Source of the DNA: Clostridiales bacterium COT073_COT-073
Lineage (GTDB): Bacteria > Bacillota > Clostridia > Lachnospirales > Vallitaleaceae
NCBI GenBank assembly: GCA_003858485.1
Contig: RQYD01000001.1
Span: 124,001-188,000, forward strand
Direction of reading: 5' to 3'
DNA length: 64,000 bases
The notes under the pieces are model-generated. The model saw nothing but the letters and a program-made list of their open reading frames with translations. It searched no databases and had not been told where the DNA came from. A program made the translations under genes and the position numbers. Of the stretch, positions 39,883 to 49,013 are shown piece by piece. How positions within the stretch are numbered: position 1 is the first letter of the stretch; each line of letters starts with the position of its first letter.

Positions 39883-42800
39883 TTATTTCTTTTCTGCCAC
39901 CTGCAATTCCCGCAGATCTTTAAGTACAGCTTTAATCTGAGCCAGTAAATCACTGGTCGAATTAGAGTTAATTTTAACATAAAAACAAGATTCCCCACTT
40001 TTAGCACTAAAACGCATCTCTTTTTTTCGTTCCTCCAAAAATGGCAACAATCTGGCTCCATCAAACCGGGCATTTGCCAAAACCCGCAGCTCAATTTCCG
40101 CTCCTTTAACCTGAATAGCCGTAATATCCAAATGATGTGCCAGGCCTTTAATCAGTCCAACATTTAAAAGATTTTCCACGCATTTGGGTGGATTGCCATA
40201 GCGATCAATCAATTCATCTAAAATATCCAGATGATCTTCCTCATTTTTAATCGATGCAATCTTTTTATAGGCTGACAGCTTTTCTTCCTCACCGGCAATA
40301 TATTCCGGCGGAATATAAGCATCAATTTTCAGCTCAATGGCTGTTTCAAAACCATCCTCTGCCGGAGCCTGACCGGTTTTGCTATGAATACTGCCTGCCA
40401 CCAATTTGGTATAAAGCTCATAACCAATCGCATCCAAATGCCCGCTTTGGCTGGTGCCTAGCACATTACCCGCTCCCCGGATCTCCAAATCACGCATGGC
40501 AATCCGAAAGCCGGAACCAAATTCCGTAAATTCCCGGATCGCTTTTAGTCGCTTTTCCGCTACTTCCTGCAAAACTTTATCTCTCTTATAAGTTAAGTAA
40601 GCATAGGCCACCCGTGAAGAACGTCCAACCCGTCCCCGCAATTGATAGAGCTGACTTAATCCCATTTTATCGGCATCCTGAATAATGATGGTATTGACAT
40701 TGGGAATATCCAATCCGGTTTCAATAATGGTGGTCGCCACCAACACATCAATTTCACCCTGGATAAAGGCCAGCATAATACTTTCCAGTTCATGCTCCGA
40801 CATTTGGCCATGGGCATAGGCAATGCTTGCTTCCGGGACTAATGCCTGCAGGCGGGCAGTCACATCCTCAATGCTGCGCACCCGGTTATATACATAATAA
40901 ATTTGACCATTCCGGTTGATTTCCCGATAAATCGCATCCCGGATCAAAGCATCATCATGCTCCAGAACATAGGTTTGAATGGGCTGACGCTCATGCGGCG
41001 GCTCTTCCAGGACTGACATATCCCGAATACCGATCAGTGACATATGCAGGGTTCTGGGAATCGGAGTAGCAGTCAAGGTCAGGACATCAATGTTTTCTTT
41101 TAATTGCTTGATCTTTTCCTTATGCTTAACACCAAAGCGCTGCTCTTCATCAATAATCAATAAACCTAAATCCTTGAATTTCACATCTTTGGACAACAGG
41201 CGATGTGTGCCCACCACCATATCAACCAATCCCCTCTCCAAATCCTCCAAAGTTTTTTTGATCTCCTTGGGCGTGGAAAAACGGCTTAAGATCCCAATCC
41301 TAACCGGAAAATCCTTAAACCTCTGCACAAAATTATTATAATGCTGCTGCGCTAAGATGGTGGTTGGCACCAAATAGGCCACCTGCTTTTCATCCTGAAT
41401 GGCTTTAAAAGCTCCGCGAATAGCAACCTCGGTCTTACCATAACCCACATCCCCGCATACCAGGCGATCCATGATCTTATTTGAGCACATATCGGCTTTC
41501 ATTTCAGCAATCGCATTTAGCTGATCATCCGTTTCCTCATACGGAAATAATTCCTCAAATTCATTTTGCCAAACACTGTCCGCACTATATTCATAGCCGC
41601 CCCTTTGTTCCCGGTGAGCATATAATGCAATTAAATCAGCCACCATTTCATCAATCGCTTTTTTGGCCTTAGTAACTGTCTTTTTCCATTCCTGGCCACC
41701 CAGTTTACTTAATTTAGGGGCAATCCCCTCCCCGCCAATATATTTTTGAATCCGATCCAGCTGAGTGGTGGGAATAAATAAATTACCCTCATCCCGATAT
41801 TTGATCTTAATAAAATCTCTGGCCATACCATCGGTTTCAATGGTTTCCACTCCGGCAAAAATTCCAATGCCATGGCTTTCATGAACCACGTAATCACCGG
41901 CTTTTAAATCATAAAAACTTTGCAAACGCTGACCGGCTACCTTTTTTCCTGCCTTTTTCCGCTTCCGGCCACTACTGACCTCGGCTTCGGCAAAGACTGC
42001 CCAACGAATTTCCGGATAAATAAATCCTTGTTTCATCTGACCACCGACCAGGGCAATTTTACCAGCCACTGCCTGTCCATCCTTATTTACCCGAAAAACC
42101 GGCAAATCATGATTTTCCAGAAGTTCCTGCAAACTATCCATCATAGCGCCGGTAGCTGACAGCACCACCACTTTATACTGCTGCTTGACATAAAATGCCA
42201 AATCCTTAACCATTGCCTCAAAATCATGGCGATATAAATGGGCACTACTGCCGGCAATTTGGAATTCCTCCTGATAAGGAAATTCCTTTCCTGCCTGATA
42301 AAGACTGCTGAAATAAATACTTTCGCCGCCTGCTGCCTGACTCAGTATTTGTTTATAGTCCAGTCTGCCCCGCATTTGCTCCAATAATAAATATCCTTTT
42401 TCAAAACGGCTTTGCAGACTTTCACCATACTCAGTTTCCAATGCTTTGATGCTATCTGAAATTTTGATTGGCTCATCCAAAATAATGACCGGTGCATTAA
42501 AATAATCGAGCAAACTAACACTCTTTTCAAAATAGTAATTCAAATTGCCCTCAATACCGGCAAAACTGCCATTATTTTCAATTTTATCAAGCAACGCAGC
42601 GACGGTTTTATCCAGAGTCGTTAGTGCTTCTTCATTGCCCTTCAACTTTTTGGCAGTTGCCTTATGATCCGCTTTGACCTTAGCTACCGCCTTTTGCGCC
42701 ATCCCCTTTTCCAGCACAATCTCCCGATTCGGAAAAATCGTAAAATCATCAATCTCCCGGACGGAGCGCTGGGTATCAGGATTGATCAAGCGAATGGAAT

Positions 42801-43401
42801 CAATTTCATCATCAAAAAATTCAATCCGGACAGCAAATTCACCAAAGGGTGGGAAAATATCCAGAATTCCTCCGCGCAGGGCAAACTCTCCTCTTTCCTC
42901 AATCATTGCCACCCGTTCATAACCCATATTGACCAGTCTTTCCATCAATTCCGCTTGAGCAAAAGTTTGGGTCGGCTCCAGTGATATTACCGCCCGGGCA
43001 AAGGCTTCCCGAGGCAGCATTGGATCTTTGAGCGCCTCTATACTGCAAATCACAGTAATATCATCCCCGGCCAGCAAGCGCCTTAAAACTTGCAGGCGCA
43101 GGCGGACAATATCCTGACTGCGAACATCGGCTTGATAAAAGATCATATCCTTAGCCGGATAAGAAAGAACTTCCTCTTTTTCATAAAAACCAAGACTGTC
43201 TGCCAGCTCTCTGACCCGCAGCTCATTATGGGTAATAATCAGTTTTTGCCTGGCTTTTTCTGCAGTCAGAGCATAGGCCAAATGTGCCTTTTGCTCATCG
43301 GTCACGCCACTGACTGCCAAAGGGCCTGCTTTTTTTTCCAATTTATTTTTTAACAGCCGAAAAGCCTCTAATTCCCTTAGAGGCTGTAATAATAAATTCA
43401 T
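39883..43401 (-). CDS. mfd: Transcription-repair coupling factor Mfd
   Basis: A 1172-residue SF2 translocase that pushes stalled RNA polymerase off DNA lesions and recruits UvrA. The UvrB-like N-terminal half is followed by the RNA-polymerase-binding domain around GDYVVHESHGIGIFAGVE (given in part). The motor has Walker A GDVGYGKTE near residue 650, the DEEQ box at LIIDEEQRFG near 750, and LTATPIPRT. The C-terminal domain that masks UvrA binding occupies the last 150 residues. Length is standard. GAGGAAAAACG precedes the ATG. It lies 163 bases after the GH3 gene. Confidence 0.97.
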   Translation of the reverse strand: MNLLLQPLRELEAFRLLKNKLEKKAGPLAVSGVTDEQKAHLAYALTAEKARQKLIITHNELRVRELADSLGFYEKEEVLSYPAKDMIFYQADVRSQDIVRLRLQVLRRLLAGDDITVICSIEALKDPMLPREAFARAVISLEPTQTFAQAELMERLVNMGYERVAMIEERGEFALRGGILDIFPPFGEFAVRIEFFDDEIDSIRLINPDTQRSVREIDDFTIFPNREIVLEKGMAQKAVAKVKADHKATAKKLKGNEEALTTLDKTVAALLDKIENNGSFAGIEGNLNYYFEKSVSLLDYFNAPVIILDEPIKISDSIKALETEYGESLQSRFEKGYLLLEQMRGRLDYKQILSQAAGGESIYFSSLYQAGKEFPYQEEFQIAGSSAHLYRHDFEAMVKDLAFYVKQQYKVVVLSATGAMMDSLQELLENHDLPVFRVNKDGQAVAGKIALVGGQMKQGFIYPEIRWAVFAEAEVSSGRKRKKAGKKVAGQRLQSFYDLKAGDYVVHESHGIGIFAGVETIETDGMARDFIKIKYRDEGNLFIPTTQLDRIQKYIGGEGIAPKLSKLGGQEWKKTVTKAKKAIDEMVADLIALYAHREQRGGYEYSADSVWQNEFEELFPYEETDDQLNAIAEMKADMCSNKIMDRLVCGDVGYGKTEVAIRGAFKAIQDEKQVAYLVPTTILAQQHYNNFVQRFKDFPVRIGILSRFSTPKEIKKTLEDLERGLVDMVVGTHRLLSKDVKFKDLGLLIIDEEQRFGVKHKEKIKQLKENIDVLTLTATPIPRTLHMSLIGIRDMSVLEEPPHERQPIQTYVLEHDDALIRDAIYREINRNGQIYYVYNRVRSIEDVTARLQALVPEASIAYAHGQMSEHELESIMLAFIQGEIDVLVATTIIETGLDIPNVNTIIIQDADKMGLSQLYQLRGRVGRSSRVAYAYLTYKRDKVLQEVAEKRLKAIREFTEFGSGFRIAMRDLEIRGAGNVLGTSQSGHLDAIGYELYTKLVAGSIHSKTGQAPAEDGFETAIELKIDAYIPPEYIAGEEEKLSAYKKIASIKNEEDHLDILDELIDRYGNPPKCVENLLNVGLIKGLAHHLDITAIQVKGAEIELRVLANARFDGARLLPFLEERKKEMRFSAKSGESCFYVKINSNSTSDLLAQIKAVLKDLRELQVAEKK

Positions 43402-43564
43402 CGTTTTTCCTCACTACTATATATTTATGTTTTTCCTTACATCCAATGCAAGCTATCTCTTTTATTCTTAAGCGCAATGACCGCCGTATTTTTGACAGAC
43501 CGCAAGCCGGGCAGGAACTATCCATCTTATTGCTTAAACTGTATAATGATAGAGCAATCATTGC

Positions 43565-45976
43565 TCACGAATTATCTTTCCCATAAGTCAGCAGTTTTTT
43601 CAAACCGCTTTTCCAATTCCCATTAAAAATATCGACCATTCCGTTCATTTGCATTTTGCTGATTGCGGTTTTCATCTGCCAGGCACGAAGCGGTAAGTCC
43701 GGAATTGCCCGGGCCAAAATCACTTTTTCCAAATCATCCTGGGTAGTGGCGATCATATAGGCAATGATCGGGCGAAATACCGCAAACCCCAAGGCCGTCC
43801 GGCAAAACTCACTTAACGGCGTGTCGGTGGTAAATTTCCGCTTACTTTTCCGGCAAAATGGACAAGTCCGTTTGCGATTGATATCATTGAAAGCCGGAAC
43901 ATGACTATACTCAATTTTCCTGCCCAGCAATTCTTCAAATTCCCGGTCTTCTACCGACCGGTGCATCGAATAATAAATATCCAGTTTCGGATTTCTGGCT
44001 TCGGCCGGAGTATCCGACTGAATCCAAACATCAACAAACAAGCTCTCATCCATGGCATGTTTCGCCAAATAAAAGCGATAATTGCCACTTTCCATTTGCC
44101 AGTTTTGATTGGCAATCGAATAATATCTTAAATCCCTGGCCTTGACTGTCAGGCTGATCTTCCTGCTTTCCTTCGGCCCTAAAGTTATTTTAGCAAAGGC
44201 TTTTAATTCTTTTTTCGGTTTAAAGATAACCGGTTTTGTTTGACCTACATAAAGCTGAACCACTTCTTTAGCTAAAATATCCGAATGATTGGTCAATTGA
44301 AAACTGGCCACATAGTTTTGGCCAACTTGTTTCACCTGAAAGCCGGAATATGTGATATCTGCATAACTAAGACCATAGCCAAAGGGAAACTGCACCTTTT
44401 GCTCAAAACTGTCATAATAACGGTAGCCAACATAAATCGATTCCTTATATAAACTCATATCCCGATTTTTTAAATAATAGTCAGCCGATGGTACATCCTC
44501 ATACTTTAGCGGAAAAGTCTCCGCCAAACGGCCGGATGGACAGACTTTGCCCAATAAAACATCTTTAATTGAGTGGGCATGCATACTGCCGCCCAAATAG
44601 GTTTCCAGCACCGCCTGGGCCTGGCTCAAAAACGGCATTTCAACCGGTGCTCCATTTTGCAGAATAATTACCAAATTGCGGTTGACTTTGGCAATTTCAT
44701 CAATTAATGTCAACTGTGACTCCGGCAGTTTCAGGTTTTCCCGGTCAAAGCCCTCACTTTCTACACTTGATGGCAATCCACATAAAATCACCACTACTTC
44801 TTTATTCCTGGCAATTTTTTTAGCTTCCTCAATCAAAACCTGATCGGCCGCCGGCTCATCAGCCTGATACCCTCTGGCAAATTCAAAGTCCATCCCCTCT
44901 TTTTTCAGTTCATGATATAAATTACTTAAATAAACAGGATTGATCTGCGAAGAACCGGCTCCCTGATAACGGGGATGAAGGCAAAAATCACCAATCAGGG
45001 CAAACTTTTGCTCCTTATTTAAAGGCAGCCTTTGATTTTCATTTTTTAAAAGAACCATGCTTTCATCACTGATCCGTTTGGCCAACGCCAAGGCATGATA
45101 AAGATTAAAGTCCTTGGTTTTGGGCTGTTCGGTTTTTTCATATAAATCAAGTAAGCGCCCGGTTGAAGCCTCCAGCACTGACTCGGCCAGTTCTCCACTT
45201 TCAATTGCTTTAATAATGGCTGTTTCACTGCCCTTACTTAATCCCGGCATTTCCAGATCCAGTCCTGCTTTCAGGCTATCGACCGGTTGGTAGAGAGCTC
45301 CCCAATCAGAAATAAACGCACCCGCAAAACCAAATTCCTGCCTGGCCATCTGATTCAGCAGTCTTTCGTTTTCAGTAGCATGTCGGCCATTGACCTGATT
45401 ATAACTGGCCATAATCGTCCAGGGTGCACTTTCTTTAATGGCAATTTCAAAGGCCTTGACATAAATTTCCCGCAGCGCCCGGTCATCGACCACCGAGTCA
45501 TTGATCATTCTGGCATATTCCTGCGAATTAAGGGCATAATGTTTTAAACTGACTCCCACATTTTTCGACTGTACTCCCTGAATATAGGCTGCCGCCAATT
45601 TGCCGCTTAAATACGGGTCCTCGGAAAAATACTCAAAATTCCGGCCGCATAAGGGATTGCGCTTGATATTAATGCCCGGCCCCAATAAGACATCAATCCC
45701 ATGGTGAATACATTCTTTTGCCAGCTCCGCTCCATACTCCTGCATCAGATCGGGATCAAAGGAGCAGGCGCTTAAAGCAGCCACCGGATAGCAAACTGCC
45801 TTAACGGTATATTTTTTCCCCTTTTTCCAGACTTCCTTACGAATTCCATGCGGGCCATCACTTAAAAAGATATGCTTTCCCTTGATGGCTTCCAACTGCC
45901 AATTGTTTTTGCCGACAAAAAGCCTGGCTTTTTGCTGACGACTCAATGATCTTAAAATTTTTTCTCTGGTTTTCAT
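43565..45976 (-). CDS. Glycoside hydrolase family 3 beta-glycosidase
   Basis: An 803-residue GH3 enzyme without a signal peptide, so cytoplasmic. The catalytic Asp lies in FISDWGALY near residue 224, and the N-terminal barrel shows SDGPHG, GINIKRNPLCGRNFEYFSE and KHYALNSQE. The second domain holds the glucan-binding loop GAGSSQINP, followed by a fibronectin III-like region near 570-660. A further C-terminal part includes a CPFC pair (about residue 703) that could bind zinc. It follows the GPH symporter gene by 133 bases on the same strand, so it likely hydrolyses the beta-glycoside that the symporter imports. Confidence 0.93.
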   Translation of the reverse strand: MKTREKILRSLSRQQKARLFVGKNNWQLEAIKGKHIFLSDGPHGIRKEVWKKGKKYTVKAVCYPVAALSACSFDPDLMQEYGAELAKECIHHGIDVLLGPGINIKRNPLCGRNFEYFSEDPYLSGKLAAAYIQGVQSKNVGVSLKHYALNSQEYARMINDSVVDDRALREIYVKAFEIAIKESAPWTIMASYNQVNGRHATENERLLNQMARQEFGFAGAFISDWGALYQPVDSLKAGLDLEMPGLSKGSETAIIKAIESGELAESVLEASTGRLLDLYEKTEQPKTKDFNLYHALALAKRISDESMVLLKNENQRLPLNKEQKFALIGDFCLHPRYQGAGSSQINPVYLSNLYHELKKEGMDFEFARGYQADEPAADQVLIEEAKKIARNKEVVVILCGLPSSVESEGFDRENLKLPESQLTLIDEIAKVNRNLVIILQNGAPVEMPFLSQAQAVLETYLGGSMHAHSIKDVLLGKVCPSGRLAETFPLKYEDVPSADYYLKNRDMSLYKESIYVGYRYYDSFEQKVQFPFGYGLSYADITYSGFQVKQVGQNYVASFQLTNHSDILAKEVVQLYVGQTKPVIFKPKKELKAFAKITLGPKESRKISLTVKARDLRYYSIANQNWQMESGNYRFYLAKHAMDESLFVDVWIQSDTPAEARNPKLDIYYSMHRSVEDREFEELLGRKIEYSHVPAFNDINRKRTCPFCRKSKRKFTTDTPLSEFCRTALGFAVFRPIIAYMIATTQDDLEKVILARAIPDLPLRAWQMKTAISKMQMNGMVDIFNGNWKSGLKKLLTYGKDNS

Positions 45977-46058
45977 TTCATTCTCCTTGCCGTCATTTCC
46001 TTATCAGATACCGGATCTAAGGACAGTCCTGGCAATTCTTTGAACCGGACTTCCCTGT

Positions 46059-46092
46059 TTCGGTTATTTGCGGTGATTTTGCAAATGCCGAA
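46059..46092 (-). promoter_or_regulatory. Hairpin between the symporter and GH3 genes
   Basis: On the minus strand TTCGGCATTTGC pairs with GCAAATAACCGAA (two small mismatches) around a 9-base loop, with no T run. It may protect the upstream message or attenuate GH3 expression. Confidence 0.45.
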
Positions 46093-46109
46093 ATTGCTAT
46101 GACTGTTCT

Positions 46110-47600
46110 TTATTTTCGCTCTCTGATTTCTTTAAGCATTTGGGTATATAATTCTTCGCTGATCATATATTTCTTTTTGATCACCAGCCGGCTGCCCAGG
46201 ATCAGCAGCATGGGAATCAAAGTCATGCACAAAGTCAGGGCCAGCATTTGACCGCCGGTAGCAGCTTGTAAAAAAGCGGTGATCTGACTGACAGCAGCAG
46301 TCTGGCTAATCTCACCTTTGGCAATGGCTGTTTCAATGATGCCGACTTGATTGATAATTCCATATAAGCCACAGGAAACCAAAACTGCTGATAGCATCAG
46401 CGACTGGACAGCGCCGCTTAACTTTACCATAAAGGGCCGGACACTGAAGGTAATGGCCTCATTTCTTTGGCCATTTTTCCATTCATCATATTCAATGGTA
46501 TTGGTCAGCATGATCAGCATGGCCATATAAAATACTCCCTGGCCACTGAATACACACACTCCGGCAAAGCATAGCAGCGGAAAAGAAATGGCTGCTGTCA
46601 GCGGCAAATTGGCAAAGACAAAAAACAAAAAATAACCGGCGGCAATCACAATGGTTGAGATTTCAACAATTTTCATACGCTTGAACCTGCCCGCCAGCAA
46701 AGGATAAATTGCTTGTGAAAGCAAAGTTGACACGGCATAGATAACCGTAAACAAAAAAATCCGGCGGCCATCATAACCATATTTAAAATAAAAGAAGTTT
46801 TGCCCGAAAATATTTAAAAACGAACTGGCGGTGGTGTATAATAACACCACCAGCGCCATTACCAGCAGCTGTTGATTGCGCATTAAAATGGTAACCATAT
46901 CGCGCAAGGTAACGGATTTTTCCTTCTTTTCCCTGGCCATTGCCTCTTGGCTGATCATAAAGGTATCTTCGGGATTATCATGGGTCAAAAAGAAAACCAA
47001 TAATTGGCAAAATACAAATACTGCCGCAAAGCTGATTCCCACCAGCCGATAGCCCAGCACCATATTACCAGTAGTAATAATTGGTACAATTCCGCCGGAA
47101 ATAAAGGCTCCCAGCGAAGCAAACACCGTTACCATAGTGGTCAGTCGGTCACGATCTTTTTTATCCTCGCTCAGCACCGGCAACAAAGACCAATAGGACA
47201 CATCATTAATGGTATAGGTCATGCCCCAGAATAAATATAAGCTGCCAAGAATAACTACATTCCACCAGCCCAAAGTATCAATCTGCTCCCCCACCTCAAC
47301 CCGGACCGTAAACATCAGGGCCAGCACGACGGCATTGGTCAGGCAGCCAATTAGCACCCAGGGCCGGTATTTCCCGAAACGACTCCTGGTATTGGCAATG
47401 ATCGTTCCCATCATTGGATCATTGATGGCATCCCAGATCCGGCACAGCACAAAAATACCGGTCAGTACCAAAAACTGTGAGGTATTGACCAGATTAGTAT
47501 ATTGCACATAGGTAATAAAAAATAAAGTAACCAGCACATAGCCCAAATCCCGGCCGGTACAGCCGACTGCGTAACTCCACTTACTTCTTTTTGTTCCCAT
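46110..47600 (-). CDS. GPH-family sugar:cation symporter (MelB/XynB-like)
   Basis: A 496-residue transporter with about 12 transmembrane helices of the glycoside-pentoside-hexuronide family. Family marks are GRDLGYVLVTLFFITYVQY near residue 16 in part, then the loop R-x-R-F-G-K-Y-R-P (SRFGKYRPW) and TYTINDVSYWSLLP near 130. It imports a sugar with H+ or Na+. The ATG at 47600 is used because AGGAGG lies 5 bases upstream; a GTG two codons earlier overlaps that site. It heads a two-gene unit with the GH3 enzyme. Confidence 0.92.
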   Translation of the reverse strand: MGTKRSKWSYAVGCTGRDLGYVLVTLFFITYVQYTNLVNTSQFLVLTGIFVLCRIWDAINDPMMGTIIANTRSRFGKYRPWVLIGCLTNAVVLALMFTVRVEVGEQIDTLGWWNVVILGSLYLFWGMTYTINDVSYWSLLPVLSEDKKDRDRLTTMVTVFASLGAFISGGIVPIITTGNMVLGYRLVGISFAAVFVFCQLLVFFLTHDNPEDTFMISQEAMAREKKEKSVTLRDMVTILMRNQQLLVMALVVLLYTTASSFLNIFGQNFFYFKYGYDGRRIFLFTVIYAVSTLLSQAIYPLLAGRFKRMKIVEISTIVIAAGYFLFFVFANLPLTAAISFPLLCFAGVCVFSGQGVFYMAMLIMLTNTIEYDEWKNGQRNEAITFSVRPFMVKLSGAVQSLMLSAVLVSCGLYGIINQVGIIETAIAKGEISQTAAVSQITAFLQAATGGQMLALTLCMTLIPMLLILGSRLVIKKKYMISEELYTQMLKEIRERK

Positions 47601-47621
47601 AGACACCTCCTGTTTGTATAT

Positions 47622-47650
47622 ATTATAATACGGAAAGCAGGGAGATTCAA
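47622..47650 (-). promoter_or_regulatory. Promoter of the GPH-GH3 operon
   Basis: TTGAAT (47645-47650), 17 bases, TATAAT (47622-47627) on the minus strand, about 21 bases before the start codon, giving a very short leader. Confidence 0.75.
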
Positions 47651-47843
47651 GGCAGAAGTTAATGATGAAGCACTATGAAAGTCTCCATTTGATCATTAAT
47701 TGCTTTTGATTGTAGTTTCTTTCATTTTAAAGGCAGAAGCTTTATTGCCGGGGAACTCTTTCACTCTTTTATATCGGGTAAAGGACTATTCATTAGTTGA
47801 GTAACTAATTTCTCATACTGCCTGTTCGATATCCGGCGATTTA

Positions 47844-48218
47844 TTATTGATTGTTTCTGTATTCATAACCCTTTTCCCATATTGGGCTGTCTGATTTTTT
47901 TAAGAATGCATACTCTTTATTTTGATTGAATAATATTATTTCGCTATTGGATTGAATTTTTAAAATAAATTCCAGTTTGTCATTAAATGATATTTTATAT
48001 TTATTTTTATCTATTCTTTTAATTTCTGTGCTGCTAAAATGCTCTTTTGTTATTGATGAAAAAAAGTTTACTTTGTTATTGTCGAATGAAATCGTGTATA
48101 AATTTTTCTCTATCATGCCTTGATAAGTTCCTTGTAATTGATACTCTTTGCTATAAATAAAATAAATGGAAGTCAAAATCAAAAAAAGAAAAAATACGAA
48201 TAGTAAATTTTTTTTCAT
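47844..48218 (-). CDS. Small exported or membrane-anchored protein, unknown
   Basis: A 124-residue protein with a hydrophobic N-terminus (MKKNLLFVFFLFLILTSIYF) and no Cys lipobox, so a signal peptide or a single anchor. The rest is rich in Asn, Lys, Ile and Ser with alternating hydrophobics (YTISFDNNKVNFF, NKYKISFNDKLEFILKI), suggesting a small beta domain. Base composition is more AT-rich than its neighbours, which hints at acquired DNA. GGGGAGGATTTAAA precedes the ATG. The frame is open further upstream but without a good start. I cannot assign a family. Confidence 0.65.
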   Translation of the reverse strand: MKKNLLFVFFLFLILTSIYFIYSKEYQLQGTYQGMIEKNLYTISFDNNKVNFFSSITKEHFSSTEIKRIDKNKYKISFNDKLEFILKIQSNSEIILFNQNKEYAFLKKSDSPIWEKGYEYRNNQ

Positions 48219-48256
48219 TTTAAATCCTCCCCGTACGGTGTTATCCATCTGCTTAC

Positions 48257-48454
48257 TTAGATTCGTGTGAAAAGTTTCAGATCCATTCCACTTAACTTTT
48301 TCTTTGGTGAAAACTTTATAATCGCCTCTTTTTTTATTATCAACCACCGAGCTATAAACTTCACGAAAAGCATATAAGTATGAAAAATCAAGGAACGAGG
48401 AGTAGTATTTACTACGCAAATATTCACCCTTAGACCCTTGATTCTTTTCATCAT
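48257..48454 (-). CDS. Possible 65-residue basic peptide with a strong ribosome binding site
   Basis: The ATG at 48454 follows a perfect AAGGAGGT, and a plausible promoter is 38 bases upstream. The product starts MMKRIKGLRVN, is basic (KKKLSG, IIKKEA) and has one hydrophobic stretch (SLIFHTYMLFVKFIARWLII). The 5' part runs through a hairpin (AATCAAGG ... GTAGTAAATACTAC ... CCTTGATT), so the frame might be a leader peptide or chance. No family recognised. It ends 39 bases before the start of the gene at 47844-48218. Confidence 0.35.
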   Translation of the reverse strand: MMKRIKGLRVNICVVNTTPRSLIFHTYMLFVKFIARWLIIKKEAIIKFSPKKKLSGMDLKLFTRI

Positions 48455-48491
48455 TGTTACCTCCTTAACAAAAAAAATGATATGATTACTC

Positions 48492-48520
48492 ATGCTAATA
48501 TATAGTGGCTCAGTTGTCAA
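48492..48520 (-). promoter_or_regulatory. Candidate promoter before the small peptide and exported protein
   Basis: TTGACA (48515-48520), 17 bases, TAGCAT (48492-48497) on the minus strand. The -35 is perfect and the -10 is moderate. Confidence 0.45.
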
Positions 48521-48567
48521 GACAAATATCTGTTTTTAAGTTTCTCCATTTTATAACTATTCTATAA

Positions 48568-48779
48568 TTATCTACTCAACTTTCCCACAGTCTTTTTTGG
48601 CTCTATCCCGCTCTGGAGAGCGGGCACATGGGTTCCCCCGCTTTCGCCACATACTTCGTAAGATGGCTTTCGCGGCACACGCCTTTCGCAACTTGCTTCG
48701 CAAGATTGCTTTCGTTCCCACCCATTTAACGAGCTTAAAAAAGACTGTTCCAAAGAACGTGGGAAAGTTGAGTTATCTA
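48568..48779. mobile_element. 198-bp MITE-like element with 7-bp target duplication
   Basis: The element spans 48575-48772. Its ends are perfect 14-bp inverted repeats (CTCAACTTTCCCAC and GTGGGAAAGTTGAG); a second inverted block, AGTCTTTTTT plus GCTC, lies just inside each end, offset by 13 bases on one side. TTATCTA flanks it on both sides (48568-48574 and 48773-48779), as a transposition footprint would. The interior has two similar hairpin units around ACTTCGTAAG and CTTGCTTCGCAAG. It carries no transposase, so it would have been moved by one supplied elsewhere. Confidence 0.85.
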
Positions 48780-48888
48780 TTAATCTATTGGCAGTTTCTT
48801 TTTCATTGCAAGACTATATAGATTTACAACCCAAAGTATAACTACTATCACAAAGTCCAAACAAAGGATAACTGTTCAAATCATTCAT

Positions 48889-48993
48889 CAAAAAAGGGCT
48901 GTTGCATTTTAAGATTTTCACACAAGCTATAAGGTATAATTCCTATGTTTTACCACAATATCTTGTGTGAGATCTGTATTTTGCAACAGCCCC
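48889..48993 (-). terminator. Long hairpin terminator after the giant surface protein gene
   Basis: GGGCTGTTGCA (minus strand, 48982-48992) pairs with TGCAACAGCCC (48896-48906) and is followed by six T. A second stem (CTCACACAAG / CTTGTGTGA) is nested inside, making a hairpin of about 97 bases, unusually long for a terminator. Confidence 0.85.
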
Positions 48994-49013
48994 TCTGGCT
49001 GCCTGCGCATCTA

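Noticed and set aside
43343-43561. 72-codon minus-strand frame with CPAC and CIGC pairs before mfd
   Set aside because: It overlaps the well-supported mfd start by 59 bases, has no clear ribosome binding site and no recognisable family. The Cys pairs alone are not enough.
48630-48725. Tandem hairpin units that look like a short CRISPR array
   Set aside because: There are only two imperfect units, no spacers of regular length, no cas genes, and the whole lies within a transposon-like element.
48568-48753. 61-codon frame inside the MITE-like element
   Set aside because: It lies wholly within the repeat, shares only repeat-derived peptide with the frame at 30253-30444, and has no start signals.
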